Shown: positions 36,916 through 46,728, counted from the first letter of the stretch. The stretch is 64,000 nt of DNA from Ulvibacterium sp965228935 (GCF_965228935.1 NZ_OZ245846.1:5332001-5396000); one strand, 5' to 3'. Notes: generated by a model from the letters alone, not told the origin. Numbers and translations are program-made.

Positions 36916-37017
36916 TATCTTAGTTTTGGCAAAGCGAAGTTTTCCGGAAACCTATTCCAGACCTATCTCCAATAAGGCAAACCAATTAAAAGCTGGTATT
37001 CACTAACCTATCCGGAT

Positions 37018-37767
37018 TTAAATTGCTTTGACTATGGTCAAAAAATCGTCGGCGACCAACGAAGCTCCACCAATGAGTCCACCATCCACATCCGGTTTGG
37101 AGAAAATTTCCTGGGCATTGTTGGGTTTTACACTTCCACCATACAATATGGATACCTCATCAGCAATGGAGCTGCTGTAGGCTTCTGCTATCGTTTTTCG
37201 AATAAAGGCATGCATTTCCTGTGCCTGTTCGGGTGAAGCGGTTTCTCCTGTACCTATAGCCCAAACAGGTTCATAGGCCAGGACAATACTGCTCCATGCA
37301 CTATCTTCCAAGGAGAAAAGGGCGTTCTTCAACTGCCCTTCCACAACCGTGAAATGATTTCCGGCCCTGCGCTCATCCAATTCCTCCCCAAAGCAGAACA
37401 TCACCCGCATTCCCTTCTCCAATGCCTTGGTCACTTTCTTTGCGAGAAGCTCATCGGTCTCGCCAAAATAGGCCCTTCTTTCGGAATGTCCCAAAATAAC
37501 CGTATCCACCCCGATGTTAAGAAGCATATCCGCCGAAATCTCCCCGGTATAGGCCCCGCTCTCCTCAAAATGCATATTCTGGGCCATTACTTGTATTTTG
37601 GAAGAATCCAAAACCTGGACGGAACGGGACAAATTCACAAAGGTAGGGGCGACCATGACCTCTGCTTGCGTATCCGGTAATTTAGCGGAAAGCTCGGCAA
37701 GCAGTTTTTCCGTTTCCTCCAAATTCTTGTTCATCTTCCAATTCCCTGCGACTATTTTACTTCTCAT
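37018..37767 (-). CDS. tpiA: Triose-phosphate isomerase
   Basis: This 249-residue cytoplasmic TIM-barrel enzyme interconverts dihydroxyacetone phosphate and glyceraldehyde 3-phosphate. All active-site elements are seen: the N-terminal lysine in AGNWKMNK, the histidine in ILGHSERR, the catalytic glutamate in AYEPVWAIGTG, and the phosphate-binding ILYGGSVKP and GGLIGGASL loops. Length is normal. It is 11 bp downstream of the DoxX-like gene. Confidence 0.97.
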   Translation of the reverse strand: MRSKIVAGNWKMNKNLEETEKLLAELSAKLPDTQAEVMVAPTFVNLSRSVQVLDSSKIQVMAQNMHFEESGAYTGEISADMLLNIGVDTVILGHSERRAYFGETDELLAKKVTKALEKGMRVMFCFGEELDERRAGNHFTVVEGQLKNALFSLEDSAWSSIVLAYEPVWAIGTGETASPEQAQEMHAFIRKTIAEAYSSSIADEVSILYGGSVKPNNAQEIFSKPDVDGGLIGGASLVADDFLTIVKAI

Positions 37768-37778
37768 TTTTGTTGTGC

Positions 37779-38879
37779 TTATTGATTAAACATCAGTTCA
37801 TCTAAATCGTTATAATGTACTTTCTGTAAAATGGTTCCTTTTTCCAAAACCAAGACCCCGGGATTGGAACGTACTATGGTCTTAAGGGTAGTCTCATCCG
37901 TAAAATAAAAATCAAAGCCCAATCCAAAGTCCCCCGTCAATTGTTCCGTTTGCACTTCATTTGAAGCCGACATTCCAATTACCTTATACCCCTTATTCAA
38001 GGCCTCGTCCGTTATTTTCTTGATTTCGGAATAGGCCTCTCTTTCCGTTTTTCTAAGGTCATAGGCAATTACCATTACCAATTTTTGCTCTTGTAAAAGC
38101 GAAGCTGCAAAATCCTCACCTTCCTGTTCAATCGTAAAATCGTGAATAGGAGGTTCATATCCTTTTTGGATTTCCGTCGTCTCCACATCCAAAAACTCAC
38201 CATCAACGGACGGGTATTCCCCATGGGTCACGATTATCTGTTCCTCTTCGCCCACTTTAAATCGCCAGGCGTATTCAAAGATCGCCTTGGGGGCATCATC
38301 CGGAACAAGCATGCCCTGTTCAATATTCGCCCCAATCTTATAGGGTCTAAAATCGATTACCGGTAAATGTTTAAGTACGTGATTCGCGTAGAGAATACAA
38401 AGTACCAATGCCAGGAGGGTCAGTATCCGCTTTGTATTGGAACCGAAAATTGAGCCTATGTACTTCTGCCCAATAAACAGTACTATAATCAACGCCAACA
38501 ATATTACATCCTTTAGGAAGGATTCCCAAGGGGTTAGTTTAATGGCATCGCCAAAGCATCCGCAATCCGTTACCTTGTTGAAATAGGCCGAATAAAACGT
38601 AAGGAAGGTAAAGAAAACAATCATAAGCAAAAGGCTCCATACCGTGAACTTTACACGAAAACCCACCAAGAGCATCACCCCCAACAATACCTCGAATATG
38701 ACCACGAAAATGGAGATAGCCAATGCATAGGGCTCCAAAAAGGGGAGGTTCAACACCCCTTGGCTAAAATATTCCTCAAGTTTAAAGGAGAAACCGACAG
38801 GGTCGTTCAACTTTATAAACCCACTGATAATAAATAAAACCCCAACAAATATTCTGCTAAAACCTACAAGGTATTTCAT
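37779..38879 (-). CDS. DoxX-like membrane protein with thioredoxin-like C-terminal domain (BT_3928 family)
   Basis: This 366-residue protein has an N-terminal DoxX-type four-helix membrane domain (about 1-150, beginning YLVGFSRIFVGVLFIISGF). A further helix is followed by a C-terminal domain of about 170 residues that resembles a thioredoxin-like fold but lacks a CxxC pair. The conserved DCGCFGDAIKL segment, with cysteines, lies between helices as in related proteins. The function is not established. Its start overlaps the DUF1599 stop (ATGA), so the two are translationally coupled. Confidence 0.8.
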   Translation of the reverse strand: MKYLVGFSRIFVGVLFIISGFIKLNDPVGFSFKLEEYFSQGVLNLPFLEPYALAISIFVVIFEVLLGVMLLVGFRVKFTVWSLLLMIVFFTFLTFYSAYFNKVTDCGCFGDAIKLTPWESFLKDVILLALIIVLFIGQKYIGSIFGSNTKRILTLLALVLCILYANHVLKHLPVIDFRPYKIGANIEQGMLVPDDAPKAIFEYAWRFKVGEEEQIIVTHGEYPSVDGEFLDVETTEIQKGYEPPIHDFTIEQEGEDFAASLLQEQKLVMVIAYDLRKTEREAYSEIKKITDEALNKGYKVIGMSASNEVQTEQLTGDFGLGFDFYFTDETTLKTIVRSNPGVLVLEKGTILQKVHYNDLDELMFNQ

Positions 38880-39436
38880 TCCGTAATTTCAGATTTGGTG
38901 CTTGCGTTCAAATGAATAAGTGCGAATACGGCATAATTGACCATATCCTGATAATTGGCATCTATCCCTTCGCTTACCAAAGTTTTCCCCTTGTTGTCCT
39001 CGATCTGTTTTACCCGCAATAGCTTTTGTAGAATCAGATCGGTCAATGAGCTTACGCGCATGTCCCGCCAGGCTTCGCCATAGTCGTGATTTTTGTTTTC
39101 CATGAGCGATTTGGTTTCGGCCACATGCCTATCATAAAGGGCCAAAGCTTCCGGTCCTCCCAAATCCGGATCATTAGCGATTCCTTTTTCCAACTGAATC
39201 AGGGCCATGATGGCATAGTTGATAATCCCTATAAACTCAGATCGCTCGTCCTCATCCACTCTCCGTACTTCATTTTCCTGAAGACTCCGGATACGCTGTG
39301 CCTTTATAAAAATCTGATCGGTAAGGGAAGGAAGTCGAAGGATTCGCCATGCACTGCCATAATCTTTCATCTTTTTTTGGAACAAATCCCGACAAATTTT
39401 AATTACGGCGTCATATTGCTCGGAAGTGTGCTGCAT
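38876..39436 (-). CDS. DUF1599 protein
   Basis: This 186-residue soluble protein contains two similar halves, each with a KxxDYGxAWRxxRxxSLTD-like motif: near residues 18-37 (DYGSAWRILRLPSLTD) and 119-138 (DYGEAWRDMRVSSLTD). This is the DUF1599 duplication, a nucleotide-modifying-like fold of unknown activity restricted mainly to Bacteroidota. It heads the minus-strand set ending in clpS and is divergent from folP. Confidence 0.88.
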   Translation of the reverse strand: MQHTSEQYDAVIKICRDLFQKKMKDYGSAWRILRLPSLTDQIFIKAQRIRSLQENEVRRVDEDERSEFIGIINYAIMALIQLEKGIANDPDLGGPEALALYDRHVAETKSLMENKNHDYGEAWRDMRVSSLTDLILQKLLRVKQIEDNKGKTLVSEGIDANYQDMVNYAVFALIHLNASTKSEITE

Positions 39437-39545
39437 CTATTTCTCTGGTAATTTGCGTAAATTTCGCTTAAAAATTTGGAATCGTCAAAGTTCGCGTTCT
39501 AAACTTATTCGACAAAAATGAATCTCGGACATCAACCCAATTCGT

Positions 39546-40367
39546 ATGACAATTAATTGCAAGGGAAAGCTCATTGATTTGAGTACGCCCAAGGTGATGG
39601 GTATTCTTAATGTTACGCCGGATTCTTTTTTTGATGGGGGAAAGTACAGGGATGAAAAAACCATAGTTTCCCAGGTGGAAAAGATGTTGAACGAGGGTGC
39701 GACCTTTATTGATGTGGGCGCTCAAAGTTCCCGTCCTGGGGCAGAGCTGATCTCTGAGAAAGAAGAACTGGAACGCATCCTACCGATTGTTGAATTGCTA
39801 ATTGATGAATTTCCCGAAATTGTCCTATCCATAGATACTTTTAGGAGCAAGGTGGCGGCAAAATGCATTGAAGCCGGGGCATGCTTAATCAATGATATTT
39901 CTGCCGGAAATCTGGACCACGCCATGCTACCCACGGTAGCCCAATTAAAGGTGCCTATCATTTTGATGCATATGAGAGGGGAGCCCAGAACCATGCAACA
40001 ACAAACAGGTTATGACAATTTGGTCAATGACATCCTAAAGTACTTTTCGGAGCGGATAGCCAAAGCCCGTTCGCTTGGAATACATGATATTATTATTGAT
40101 CCGGGTTTTGGTTTTTCCAAGACCTTGGAACAGAATTATGAATTATTGAAAAGATTGGACCTTCTAAGGAATCCTGGACTTCCCCTTCTTGCTGGGCTAA
40201 GCAGAAAGTCCATGATATACAAGACGTTGGAATTGGATGCGAAAGATGCGTTGAACGGGACCACTGCCCTAAACATGTACGCCCTTCAAAAGGGAGTCTC
40301 CATCTTAAGGGTGCATGACGTAAGGGAAGCTTTGGAATGCATAAAACTTTCAACGGCCCTAGCATAA
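39546..40367 (+). CDS. folP: Dihydropteroate synthase
   Basis: This 273-residue TIM-barrel enzyme condenses p-aminobenzoate with 6-hydroxymethyl-7,8-dihydropterin diphosphate in folate synthesis. The motifs are complete: VMGILNVTPDSFFDGG near residues 17-32, the DVGAQSSRPGAE loop, INDISAG, and DPGFGFSKT. Length is normal. It is followed 57 bp later by the diadenylate cyclase gene on the same strand, a pairing common in Flavobacteriia. Confidence 0.96.
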   Translation: MTINCKGKLIDLSTPKVMGILNVTPDSFFDGGKYRDEKTIVSQVEKMLNEGATFIDVGAQSSRPGAELISEKEELERILPIVELLIDEFPEIVLSIDTFRSKVAAKCIEAGACLINDISAGNLDHAMLPTVAQLKVPIILMHMRGEPRTMQQQTGYDNLVNDILKYFSERIAKARSLGIHDIIIDPGFGFSKTLEQNYELLKRLDLLRNPGLPLLAGLSRKSMIYKTLELDAKDALNGTTALNMYALQKGVSILRVHDVREALECIKLSTALA

Positions 40368-40424
40368 AAAGTCCGACTTCCTTGTTCATCTATTTTTCCT
40401 AATTTTACAAAAACTGCCACTCAT

Positions 40425-41210
40425 TTGGATTTTCTGAATTTTATCGACTTTAAGATAACCGATATCCTGGACATTGTTTTGGTAGCTGTTCTCCTCTACT
40501 ACATATACAAATTGGTCCGTGGCTCCGTAGCCATAAATATTTTTATAGGAATTGTTATCGTTTGGGCCTTCTGGAAGCTTACGGAACTTTTGGGAATGGA
40601 AATGATCAGTAGTATGGTAGGGGCGTTTATGCAGGTGGGACTCATTGCCTTGATTATAGTTTTTCAGCAGGAAATCCGAAAATTCCTCTTAATGATCGGA
40701 TCTACGAATTTGGCCAATAAACGTAATTTTATAAGACACTTCAAGTTTTTAAGACGAGAGGGATTGTCCTCCAGTATTGATGTAGATTCCATTTTAGGTG
40801 CCTGTGAAAAAATGGCCGCTACCAAAACAGGAGCCATTATTGTTATTGGCCGAAATAACTCCCTCGATTTTGTAAAATCTTCCGGTGACCCCATGTACAT
40901 TGAGGTAAACCAGCCTATTTTGGAAAGTATTTTTTATAAGAACAGCCCCTTGCATGATGGCGCCACGGTCATCGAAAACAATAATATTGTAGCTACAAGG
41001 GTCATCCTACCGGTTTCCAATGAGAGGAACATTCCGTTGCGTTTTGGGTTGCGGCATCGCGCTGCAGTGGGTATTACCGAAAAGACGGATGCTTTGGCCT
41101 TGGTGGTTAGTGAAGAGACCGGAATGATCTCCTATATAAAAAATGGGGAATTTGTAAATTTTGATGATTTAACACAATTGGCCACAATGCTAAAAGATGA
41201 TATTATTTAA
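40425..41210 (+). CDS. cdaA: Diadenylate cyclase (CdaA/DacA)
   Basis: This 261-residue enzyme makes cyclic di-AMP from two ATP. Three N-terminal hydrophobic helices anchor it in the inner membrane. The DAC domain has the DGA motif (LHDGATVIENN) and the RHR motif (GLRHRAAVGITE). The start codon appears to be TTG at 40425, as no in-frame ATG lies nearby upstream. Its stop codon directly abuts that of the convergent ABC exporter gene. No regulator CdaR is encoded next to it. Confidence 0.93.
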   Translation: MDFLNFIDFKITDILDIVLVAVLLYYIYKLVRGSVAINIFIGIVIVWAFWKLTELLGMEMISSMVGAFMQVGLIALIIVFQQEIRKFLLMIGSTNLANKRNFIRHFKFLRREGLSSSIDVDSILGACEKMAATKTGAIIVIGRNNSLDFVKSSGDPMYIEVNQPILESIFYKNSPLHDGATVIENNNIVATRVILPVSNERNIPLRFGLRHRAAVGITEKTDALALVVSEETGMISYIKNGEFVNFDDLTQLATMLKDDII

Positions 41211-42977
41211 CTAGGCCACTTCCTCAGCCAAGAACTGGGCTTCATAAAGTTTACTGTAATATCCGCCTTTTTCAAGCAGCCCTTTATGTGTTCCGGTCTC
41301 CACTATTTTTCCGGCATCCATGACCAAAATCTTATCAGCTTTTTTTACGGTAGCCAAACGGTGGGCTATAATAATGGAAGTACGGCCCTCGGTAATCTTT
41401 TCGGTGGCCTGCTGTATCAATTGTTCGGAATAGGTATCTACCGAAGAGGTGGCTTCGTCCAGGATAAGTATGCTCGGGTTGCTCACATAAGCCCTGAGGA
41501 ATGCTATCAATTGCCGCTGACCACTGGAAAGCATGGTACCCCGTTCCTTAACGTTATAGCTATATCCTCCCGGCAAACTACTGATAAACTCATGTACTCC
41601 AATTTTCTTGGCCGCCTGTTCAATGGTTTCAACGGATATTGAGGCATCCTTTAAGGAAATATTATTGGCGATGGTATCCGCAAAAAGAAAGACATCCTGC
41701 AGCACCACGGCAATATGAGATCGCAAAGAAGCCAATTGAAAATCCTTGATGTCCGTTCCATCCACCAAAATAGCTCCTGAATTGATTTCATAGAAGCGGT
41801 TCAACAAATTGATAATGGTAGATTTTCCGGCTCCGGTGGCCCCTACAATGGCTATGGTCTCCCCTGCCTTAACATCAAAGGAAATACCGTGCAGTACCTC
41901 CTCATCTTCCAAATAACCAAACCTTACCTCTGAAAACCGGATATCACCACGCACATCTTCCTTTACAATAGCCCCTACATCTTGAATATGGCTTCGGGTA
42001 TCCAAAATTCCAAACACCCGATTTGCGGCCACCATGCCCATTTGAAGGGTATTGAATTTATCCGCTATTTGGCGAAGCGGCCTAAAGAGCATATCAATAA
42101 GTAGGATAAAAGCGAAAATGGTACCAAACTCATTTGTTCCGATATTGGCCACATTTAACAATCCCCCATACCAGACGATAAGACCTACGGCAATGGAAGA
42201 AACAATCTCGGCAATCGGGAAAAAAATAGAATTGTACCAAACCGTCTTTAGCCAAGCATCCTGATGTTTTTTGTTGATTTCCCGGAACTTGTTGCCTTCA
42301 ATCTCCTCACGGGTAAACAGCTGTACTATCTTCATTCCGGTAATGCGTTCCTGTACAAAGGAATTGAGATTGGCCACTTCGGCTCTGACTTCTGTAAAGG
42401 CCACTTTCATTGCTTTTTGAAAAAGACGGGTAGCATATAGGATTATTGGAAGTAAGACAAAAACAATTAGGGCCAGTTTCCAATTGATGACCAACATCAC
42501 CACGGCAGCCACGAACATTTTCAATAAATCCGCTACGATCATAAAGAAACCTTGACTAAAAATTTCTCCTATACGCTGCATATCCGCCACGGCCCGGGTC
42601 ACTAAAACCCCGATCGAGGAATTGTCGAAATATTTCATCCGGAAGCCCAACATATGTTGGAATAGATTAATACGCACATCCTTGATGACGGATTCCCCCA
42701 ACCAATTGGCGTAGTAACTGAAGCTAAGTTGACTTATCACCTGCCCCAGTAGGACCCCGAGCATAAGCCAAGTGAGGAACCATAAATAGCCTGCATCACT
42801 TTTCTTGATCGCTTCATTGATAATTTCCTGTAACAAAATAGGAGTGGCCACGGCAAAGGCAGACAATAGTATGGCGGCCAGGGCAACCCCGTAAAAGGTA
42901 ATCCTATAAGGCCGTGTGTGGGCCATTAACCGTTTAAAAAGGCGAACATCAAACGCTTTTCCCGAATCTTGGTTCAT
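41211..42977 (-). CDS. ABC exporter, fused membrane and ATPase domains (MsbA/MDR type)
   Basis: This 588-residue half-transporter has an N-terminal six-helix ABC transmembrane domain (about 20-310) and a C-terminal ATPase. The ATPase has Walker A GATGAGKST, signature LSSGQRQLIAF, Walker B ILILDEATSSVD and the H-loop IIIAHRL. It should work as a homodimer exporting a lipid, drug or peptide; the substrate is not evident. Its start overlaps the truA stop by 29 bp, so it is probably cotranscribed with truA. Confidence 0.93.
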   Translation of the reverse strand: MNQDSGKAFDVRLFKRLMAHTRPYRITFYGVALAAILLSAFAVATPILLQEIINEAIKKSDAGYLWFLTWLMLGVLLGQVISQLSFSYYANWLGESVIKDVRINLFQHMLGFRMKYFDNSSIGVLVTRAVADMQRIGEIFSQGFFMIVADLLKMFVAAVVMLVINWKLALIVFVLLPIILYATRLFQKAMKVAFTEVRAEVANLNSFVQERITGMKIVQLFTREEIEGNKFREINKKHQDAWLKTVWYNSIFFPIAEIVSSIAVGLIVWYGGLLNVANIGTNEFGTIFAFILLIDMLFRPLRQIADKFNTLQMGMVAANRVFGILDTRSHIQDVGAIVKEDVRGDIRFSEVRFGYLEDEEVLHGISFDVKAGETIAIVGATGAGKSTIINLLNRFYEINSGAILVDGTDIKDFQLASLRSHIAVVLQDVFLFADTIANNISLKDASISVETIEQAAKKIGVHEFISSLPGGYSYNVKERGTMLSSGQRQLIAFLRAYVSNPSILILDEATSSVDTYSEQLIQQATEKITEGRTSIIIAHRLATVKKADKILVMDAGKIVETGTHKGLLEKGGYYSKLYEAQFLAEEVA

Positions 42978-43722
42978 GGATGTTTACAATCGTATTTGGA
43001 TAGCCAATGGTGGTCAAATATAACCCTTTTGCAGGGACGGAAGGCCCTGCTTTTTGTCGATCTCCACTTTTTAGGATAGTATTAACATCATCTATCGTCC
43101 AACGCTCCATACCTACTTCCAACAGCGTTCCTACTATGGCCCGTACCATATTCCGTAAAAAACGGTTGGCGGTTATGGTAAATACCAATTTGTCGTTTTT
43201 CTTCTGCCAGTAGGCTTCCTTGATGGTACACAAATAGGTCTTTACATCCGTATTAGATTTGGAAAAACATTCAAAATCGCGATACTCCAACAAGAGGTTG
43301 GCAGCTTCGTTCATCAATCCAATGGCCAAAGGATGTCTCACATGGTACGCCGAATCCATATAAAACGGGTTCTTTTCCTGGACGACCCAATAGGCATACG
43401 TGCGGGATAGCGCATCAAAACGGGCATGGGCATCCGATGGTACTTCAAAGATTTGCTGTACGGCAATATCATCTGGTAAATAGGCATTCAATCGATGTGT
43501 CAATTGCGAAGCGCTAGCGAGAGGTTCCGCATCAAAATGGGCGAACATTTGTTGGGCATGTACACCCGTATCCGTACGTCCGGCACCCACCAGTTCAACG
43601 GGATATCTTAGGATTGTGGAAAAAGCCTCTTCCATAACCTGTTGCACGGTAAGGGCATTAGGTTGGCTTTGCCAACCGTGATACGCTTTTCCAAAGTATG
43701 AGAATTGAACGAAATATCTCAA
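42949..43722 (-). CDS. truA: tRNA pseudouridine(38-40) synthase
   Basis: This 257-residue enzyme converts uridine to pseudouridine in the tRNA anticodon arm. The catalytic aspartate lies in GAGRTDTGVHA near residues 47-57. Other family landmarks are the N-terminal YFGKAYHGWQSQ and the C-terminal FLRNMVRAIVGTL. Length is normal. It is the upstream member of a pair with the ABC exporter gene. Confidence 0.95.
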   Translation of the reverse strand: MRYFVQFSYFGKAYHGWQSQPNALTVQQVMEEAFSTILRYPVELVGAGRTDTGVHAQQMFAHFDAEPLASASQLTHRLNAYLPDDIAVQQIFEVPSDAHARFDALSRTYAYWVVQEKNPFYMDSAYHVRHPLAIGLMNEAANLLLEYRDFECFSKSNTDVKTYLCTIKEAYWQKKNDKLVFTITANRFLRNMVRAIVGTLLEVGMERWTIDDVNTILKSGDRQKAGPSVPAKGLYLTTIGYPNTIVNIHEPRFGKSV

Positions 43723-43824
43723 AGGGATATGCTAGTTTTGTGATGGTAAATATAAAGGTTATTGAAGGATACTTAAGTCTGGTCCGAATTACCCGATTAT
43801 CCTAAAATCCGGCTTACTGTAAAA

Positions 43825-44319
43825 ATGACAAAAATTTTATTGCTATCCGATACCCATAGTTATATGGACGCTACCATTTTAAAATATGTGGCACAGGCTG
43901 ATGAAGTTTGGCATGCAGGGGACATCGGGAGCCTTAAGATAACGGATACCCTAGCCAAGTTTAGACCTTTAAAGGCGGTCTATGGTAATATTGATGATGC
44001 AATCATCCAAAAGGAATTTCCGCTGGACAATCGGTTTAAATGCGAAGGAGTGGATGTTTACATGACCCATATCGGAGGCTATCCCCCAAAATATAATCCC
44101 CGAACGCGGAAGAAGATTCAGGAAAATCCGCCCAAATTGTTTATTTGTGGCCATTCCCATATTCTTAAGGTCATGATGGATAAGACCCTTGGCGTACTCC
44201 ATATGAATCCCGGGGCCTGTGGGAGACATGGATTCCATCAAGTACGGACTATGTTGCGCTTTGCAATAGATGGGGATAATATTAAGGATTTGGAGGTAGT
44301 GGAATTGGGCAAGCGATAG
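43825..44319 (+). CDS. YfcE/MJ0936-type metallophosphoesterase
   Basis: This 164-residue cytoplasmic phosphoesterase has all five metal-binding motifs: LLSDTHSYMD, HAGDIGS, YGNIDD, THIGGYP and ICGHSHI. Relatives hydrolyse phosphodiesters or small phosphorylated metabolites with manganese; the physiological substrate here is unknown. A TAGTTTTG element at 43733-43740, about 85 bp upstream, could be its promoter. It is followed by the PhoD-like gene on the same strand. Confidence 0.92.
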   Translation: MTKILLLSDTHSYMDATILKYVAQADEVWHAGDIGSLKITDTLAKFRPLKAVYGNIDDAIIQKEFPLDNRFKCEGVDVYMTHIGGYPPKYNPRTRKKIQENPPKLFICGHSHILKVMMDKTLGVLHMNPGACGRHGFHQVRTMLRFAIDGDNIKDLEVVELGKR

Positions 44320-44378
44320 ATTTGGTTTAGTTTTAGGGATACATTTAGTATTGCAACAAAGAATATGTACATCCCAAA

Positions 44379-45803
44379 ATGAAAAACAAGATTTTACTTT
44401 TCGCCCTTTATTTTATCTCATCGCCTTGCCAAAATATTAAGGCCCAGGGAACTACCGATCACGTATACTTCACAACGGGGTATAAGATTGGTGAAGTAAC
44501 CGATACATCGGCAGTCCTTTTGACACGCCTGTGTAAAGCCTCCAAACCGGTAGCCGTTCATCACAAACAAAAAGAGGCCCCGTTTAAAAGCCCGATAGAT
44601 TTTGATAACAACGCTCCCGTACACAAGATGGAAGGGGCCGTGGAAGGCGCCTTTGGTCAGGTAAGAATACAATTGCAGTCCAAGGACACCCTCATCGAAA
44701 CCGACTGGACGTACGTTTCCGTTTACCGTGATTTCACCCTTAAAAAGAAATTTGAGGGACTAAGATCTAATACCACATATACTGCAACAATTGAGGGAAG
44801 AAAAGGGGAAGGATCGCCTATAACCCAAAGCAAAGGTAAATTTACCACGGCACCATCCAAGAATGAAACGGTCCCTATATTGTTCACATCATCAACGTGC
44901 CAATACTATTGGTCCTACGACGATTCCCTCCGCGGGTTTAAGATTTACGATAGCATGTTAAAATTGAACCCCTTGTTCCACTGCCAGACCGGGGATTATG
45001 TGTATTATGACAAACCGGGGCCCATGGCCTACACGGTTTCACTAGCAAGGCATAAATGGCACGCCATGAATTCCTGGCCCTCCCTAGTGGATTTTTACAG
45101 GCAAACCCCTTTATATATCCAAAAGGATGACCATGATCTGTTAAAGGACGACGCCACACCCTATTCATCCCCATTTGGTGAATTAAGTTTTGAGGATGGA
45201 CTTTCGATCTGGAGGGAGCAAGTACCCATAATGGGAAAACCCTACAGAACCTTTCGCTGGGGAAAGGATTTACAGCTATGGGTCGTAGAGGGCAGGGAAT
45301 TTAGAAGTGATAACAAGATTCCGGATGGTAAGGACAAGACTATATGGGGGGCAGAACAAATCAATTGGTTCAAACGGACCGTTGAATCCTCGAATGCCAC
45401 CTTTAAAGTGCTCGTTTCCCCAACCCCGATCGTAGGTCCCGATCGCCCAAAAGGCAAATTCGATAATCATTCCAATGCCTCGTTCGAAACAGAAGGTACT
45501 TGGTTACGCCAATATCTCGCCGATAACAATGTTTTCGTAATAAACGGAGACCGTCACTGGCAGTACGTTTCCGTAGATCCCAAAACAGGTCTCCGGGAAT
45601 TTAGTCAAGGGCCCGTCAGTGATTCCCACGCGCAGGGATGGAATCCGGATCATGTAAAACCGGAACATCGGTTTTTACGGGTCAAAGGCGGGTTTTTAGC
45701 TACCAAGGTCTATCGGGAAGGTGATACCCCGACTATTACATTTATGCATTATGATGTTGATGGTGTGATGGTACATGAAGAAAAAATATCCGCTAAGCGA
45801 TAA
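44379..45803 (+). CDS. PhoD-like alkaline phosphatase/phosphodiesterase
   Basis: This 474-residue secreted protein has a signal peptide to about residue 22 (IKAQ). A fibronectin-like N-terminal domain is followed by the PhoD metallophosphatase domain. Metal-binding motifs are HCQTGDYVYYD, DDHDLLKDD and INGDRHWQYV. PhoD enzymes are calcium/iron phosphatases that release phosphate from mono- and diesters outside the inner membrane. A Pho-box could not be identified. TAGATTTG overlaps the stop of the preceding gene (44317-44324) and could be a promoter element. Confidence 0.9.
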   Translation: MKNKILLFALYFISSPCQNIKAQGTTDHVYFTTGYKIGEVTDTSAVLLTRLCKASKPVAVHHKQKEAPFKSPIDFDNNAPVHKMEGAVEGAFGQVRIQLQSKDTLIETDWTYVSVYRDFTLKKKFEGLRSNTTYTATIEGRKGEGSPITQSKGKFTTAPSKNETVPILFTSSTCQYYWSYDDSLRGFKIYDSMLKLNPLFHCQTGDYVYYDKPGPMAYTVSLARHKWHAMNSWPSLVDFYRQTPLYIQKDDHDLLKDDATPYSSPFGELSFEDGLSIWREQVPIMGKPYRTFRWGKDLQLWVVEGREFRSDNKIPDGKDKTIWGAEQINWFKRTVESSNATFKVLVSPTPIVGPDRPKGKFDNHSNASFETEGTWLRQYLADNNVFVINGDRHWQYVSVDPKTGLREFSQGPVSDSHAQGWNPDHVKPEHRFLRVKGGFLATKVYREGDTPTITFMHYDVDGVMVHEEKISAKR

Positions 45804-45856
45804 CACACGATTCTGCCAAAAAGCGCCTTCATGATTTTTTTGATAAAAAAATTTGT

Positions 45857-45898
45857 GTAACCGAATGGTTTCATATATATTAGTAACCGAATAGTTAC
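45857..45898. promoter_or_regulatory. Twin ArsR-type operators
   Basis: Two copies of one motif lie 26 bp apart just before the arsR-type gene: GTAACCGAATGGTTTC at 45857-45872 and GTAACCGAATAGTTAC at 45883-45898. The second is a perfect GTAAC-N6-GTTAC palindrome, 5 bp before the start codon. ArsR-family repressors bind such palindromes in their own promoters. Autoregulation is therefore likely. Confidence 0.65.
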
Positions 45899-45903
45899 TT
45901 AAT

Positions 45904-46251
45904 ATGCGAAGAGACGTTTTTCAAGCCATTGCGGATCCCGTACGGCGAGATATTATTCAGCTACTGGCGGAACGGACACTTACGGTAAATTCCGTGGCCG
46001 AAAAATTTGATGTAAGCCGACCTGCTATTTCCAAGCATCTCAAGATACTGCAGGAATGTGGGCTCGTTACCATCCATAAACAGGGACGGGAACGCTATTG
46101 TCAAATACGGCCAAAAAGCCTTATCCCGGCATTTTTGTGGGTCGATCAATACAAAAAACTCTGGGAGGACAAACTGGATTCCTTTGAAGATTATTTAATG
46201 CAACTACAAACCCGCCTACCCGATAGGGAGGCCCAAAAACCAAAAAGATGA
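45904..46251 (+). CDS. ArsR/SmtB-family transcriptional repressor
   Basis: This 115-residue winged-helix regulator has the helix-turn-helix FDVSRPAISKHLKILQECGLV near residues 37-57 and the wing HKQGRERYCQI. No metal-binding cysteine motif is present, so it belongs to the metal-independent branch usually paired with SRPBCC proteins. Its stop overlaps the next start (ATGA). Two palindromic sites upstream suggest it represses its own operon. Confidence 0.93.
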   Translation: MRRDVFQAIADPVRRDIIQLLAERTLTVNSVAEKFDVSRPAISKHLKILQECGLVTIHKQGRERYCQIRPKSLIPAFLWVDQYKKLWEDKLDSFEDYLMQLQTRLPDREAQKPKR

Positions 46252-46709
46252 GTAAACTGGACGAAGCAAAAAATCGAACCCTGACCATAGAAAGAACCTT
46301 TAAGGCACCTTTGGCCCTCGTATGGCAAGCGTGGACACAACCAGAGCATATTGTTAACTGGTGGGGACCCAAAGGGATGGGAACCGAAGTAATCGAACAC
46401 AATTTTCATGTCGGTGGCCGATGGAAGTATCGTATGCAAATGCCGGATGGGAGCGAGTTCATTACCGAAGGTGTCTATTCGGAAATCGTTGAATTTGAAA
46501 AGATAGTGACCTCTGCGGATTTTAAACCTATGACGGAAAATGTGGAATTACATATCCTTTTTGAAGAAAATGGGGATACGACCAACTTTACTTTTCATGT
46601 ACTACATGCCACCGAGGAATATTGCAAACAACAGGAAAAAATGGGCTTTTACAATGGTTGGGGCTCCACGTTCGATCGTTTGGACAGCTATGTGACCGCA
46701 TCCAAATGA
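46248..46709 (+). CDS. SRPBCC/AHSA1-domain protein
   Basis: This 153-residue protein has the AHSA1 (activator of Hsp90 ATPase C-terminal-like) START-fold: LTIERTFKAPLALVWQAWTQP, then WWGPKGM, and a C-terminal helix WGSTFDRLDSY. The fold binds small hydrophobic ligands, but no function is established for bacterial members. It is translationally coupled to the ArsR-type regulator, a very common pairing in which the regulator controls the SRPBCC gene. Confidence 0.93.
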   Translation: MSKLDEAKNRTLTIERTFKAPLALVWQAWTQPEHIVNWWGPKGMGTEVIEHNFHVGGRWKYRMQMPDGSEFITEGVYSEIVEFEKIVTSADFKPMTENVELHILFEENGDTTNFTFHVLHATEEYCKQQEKMGFYNGWGSTFDRLDSYVTASK

Positions 46710-46728
46710 AAAAATCCATATATGTAAA

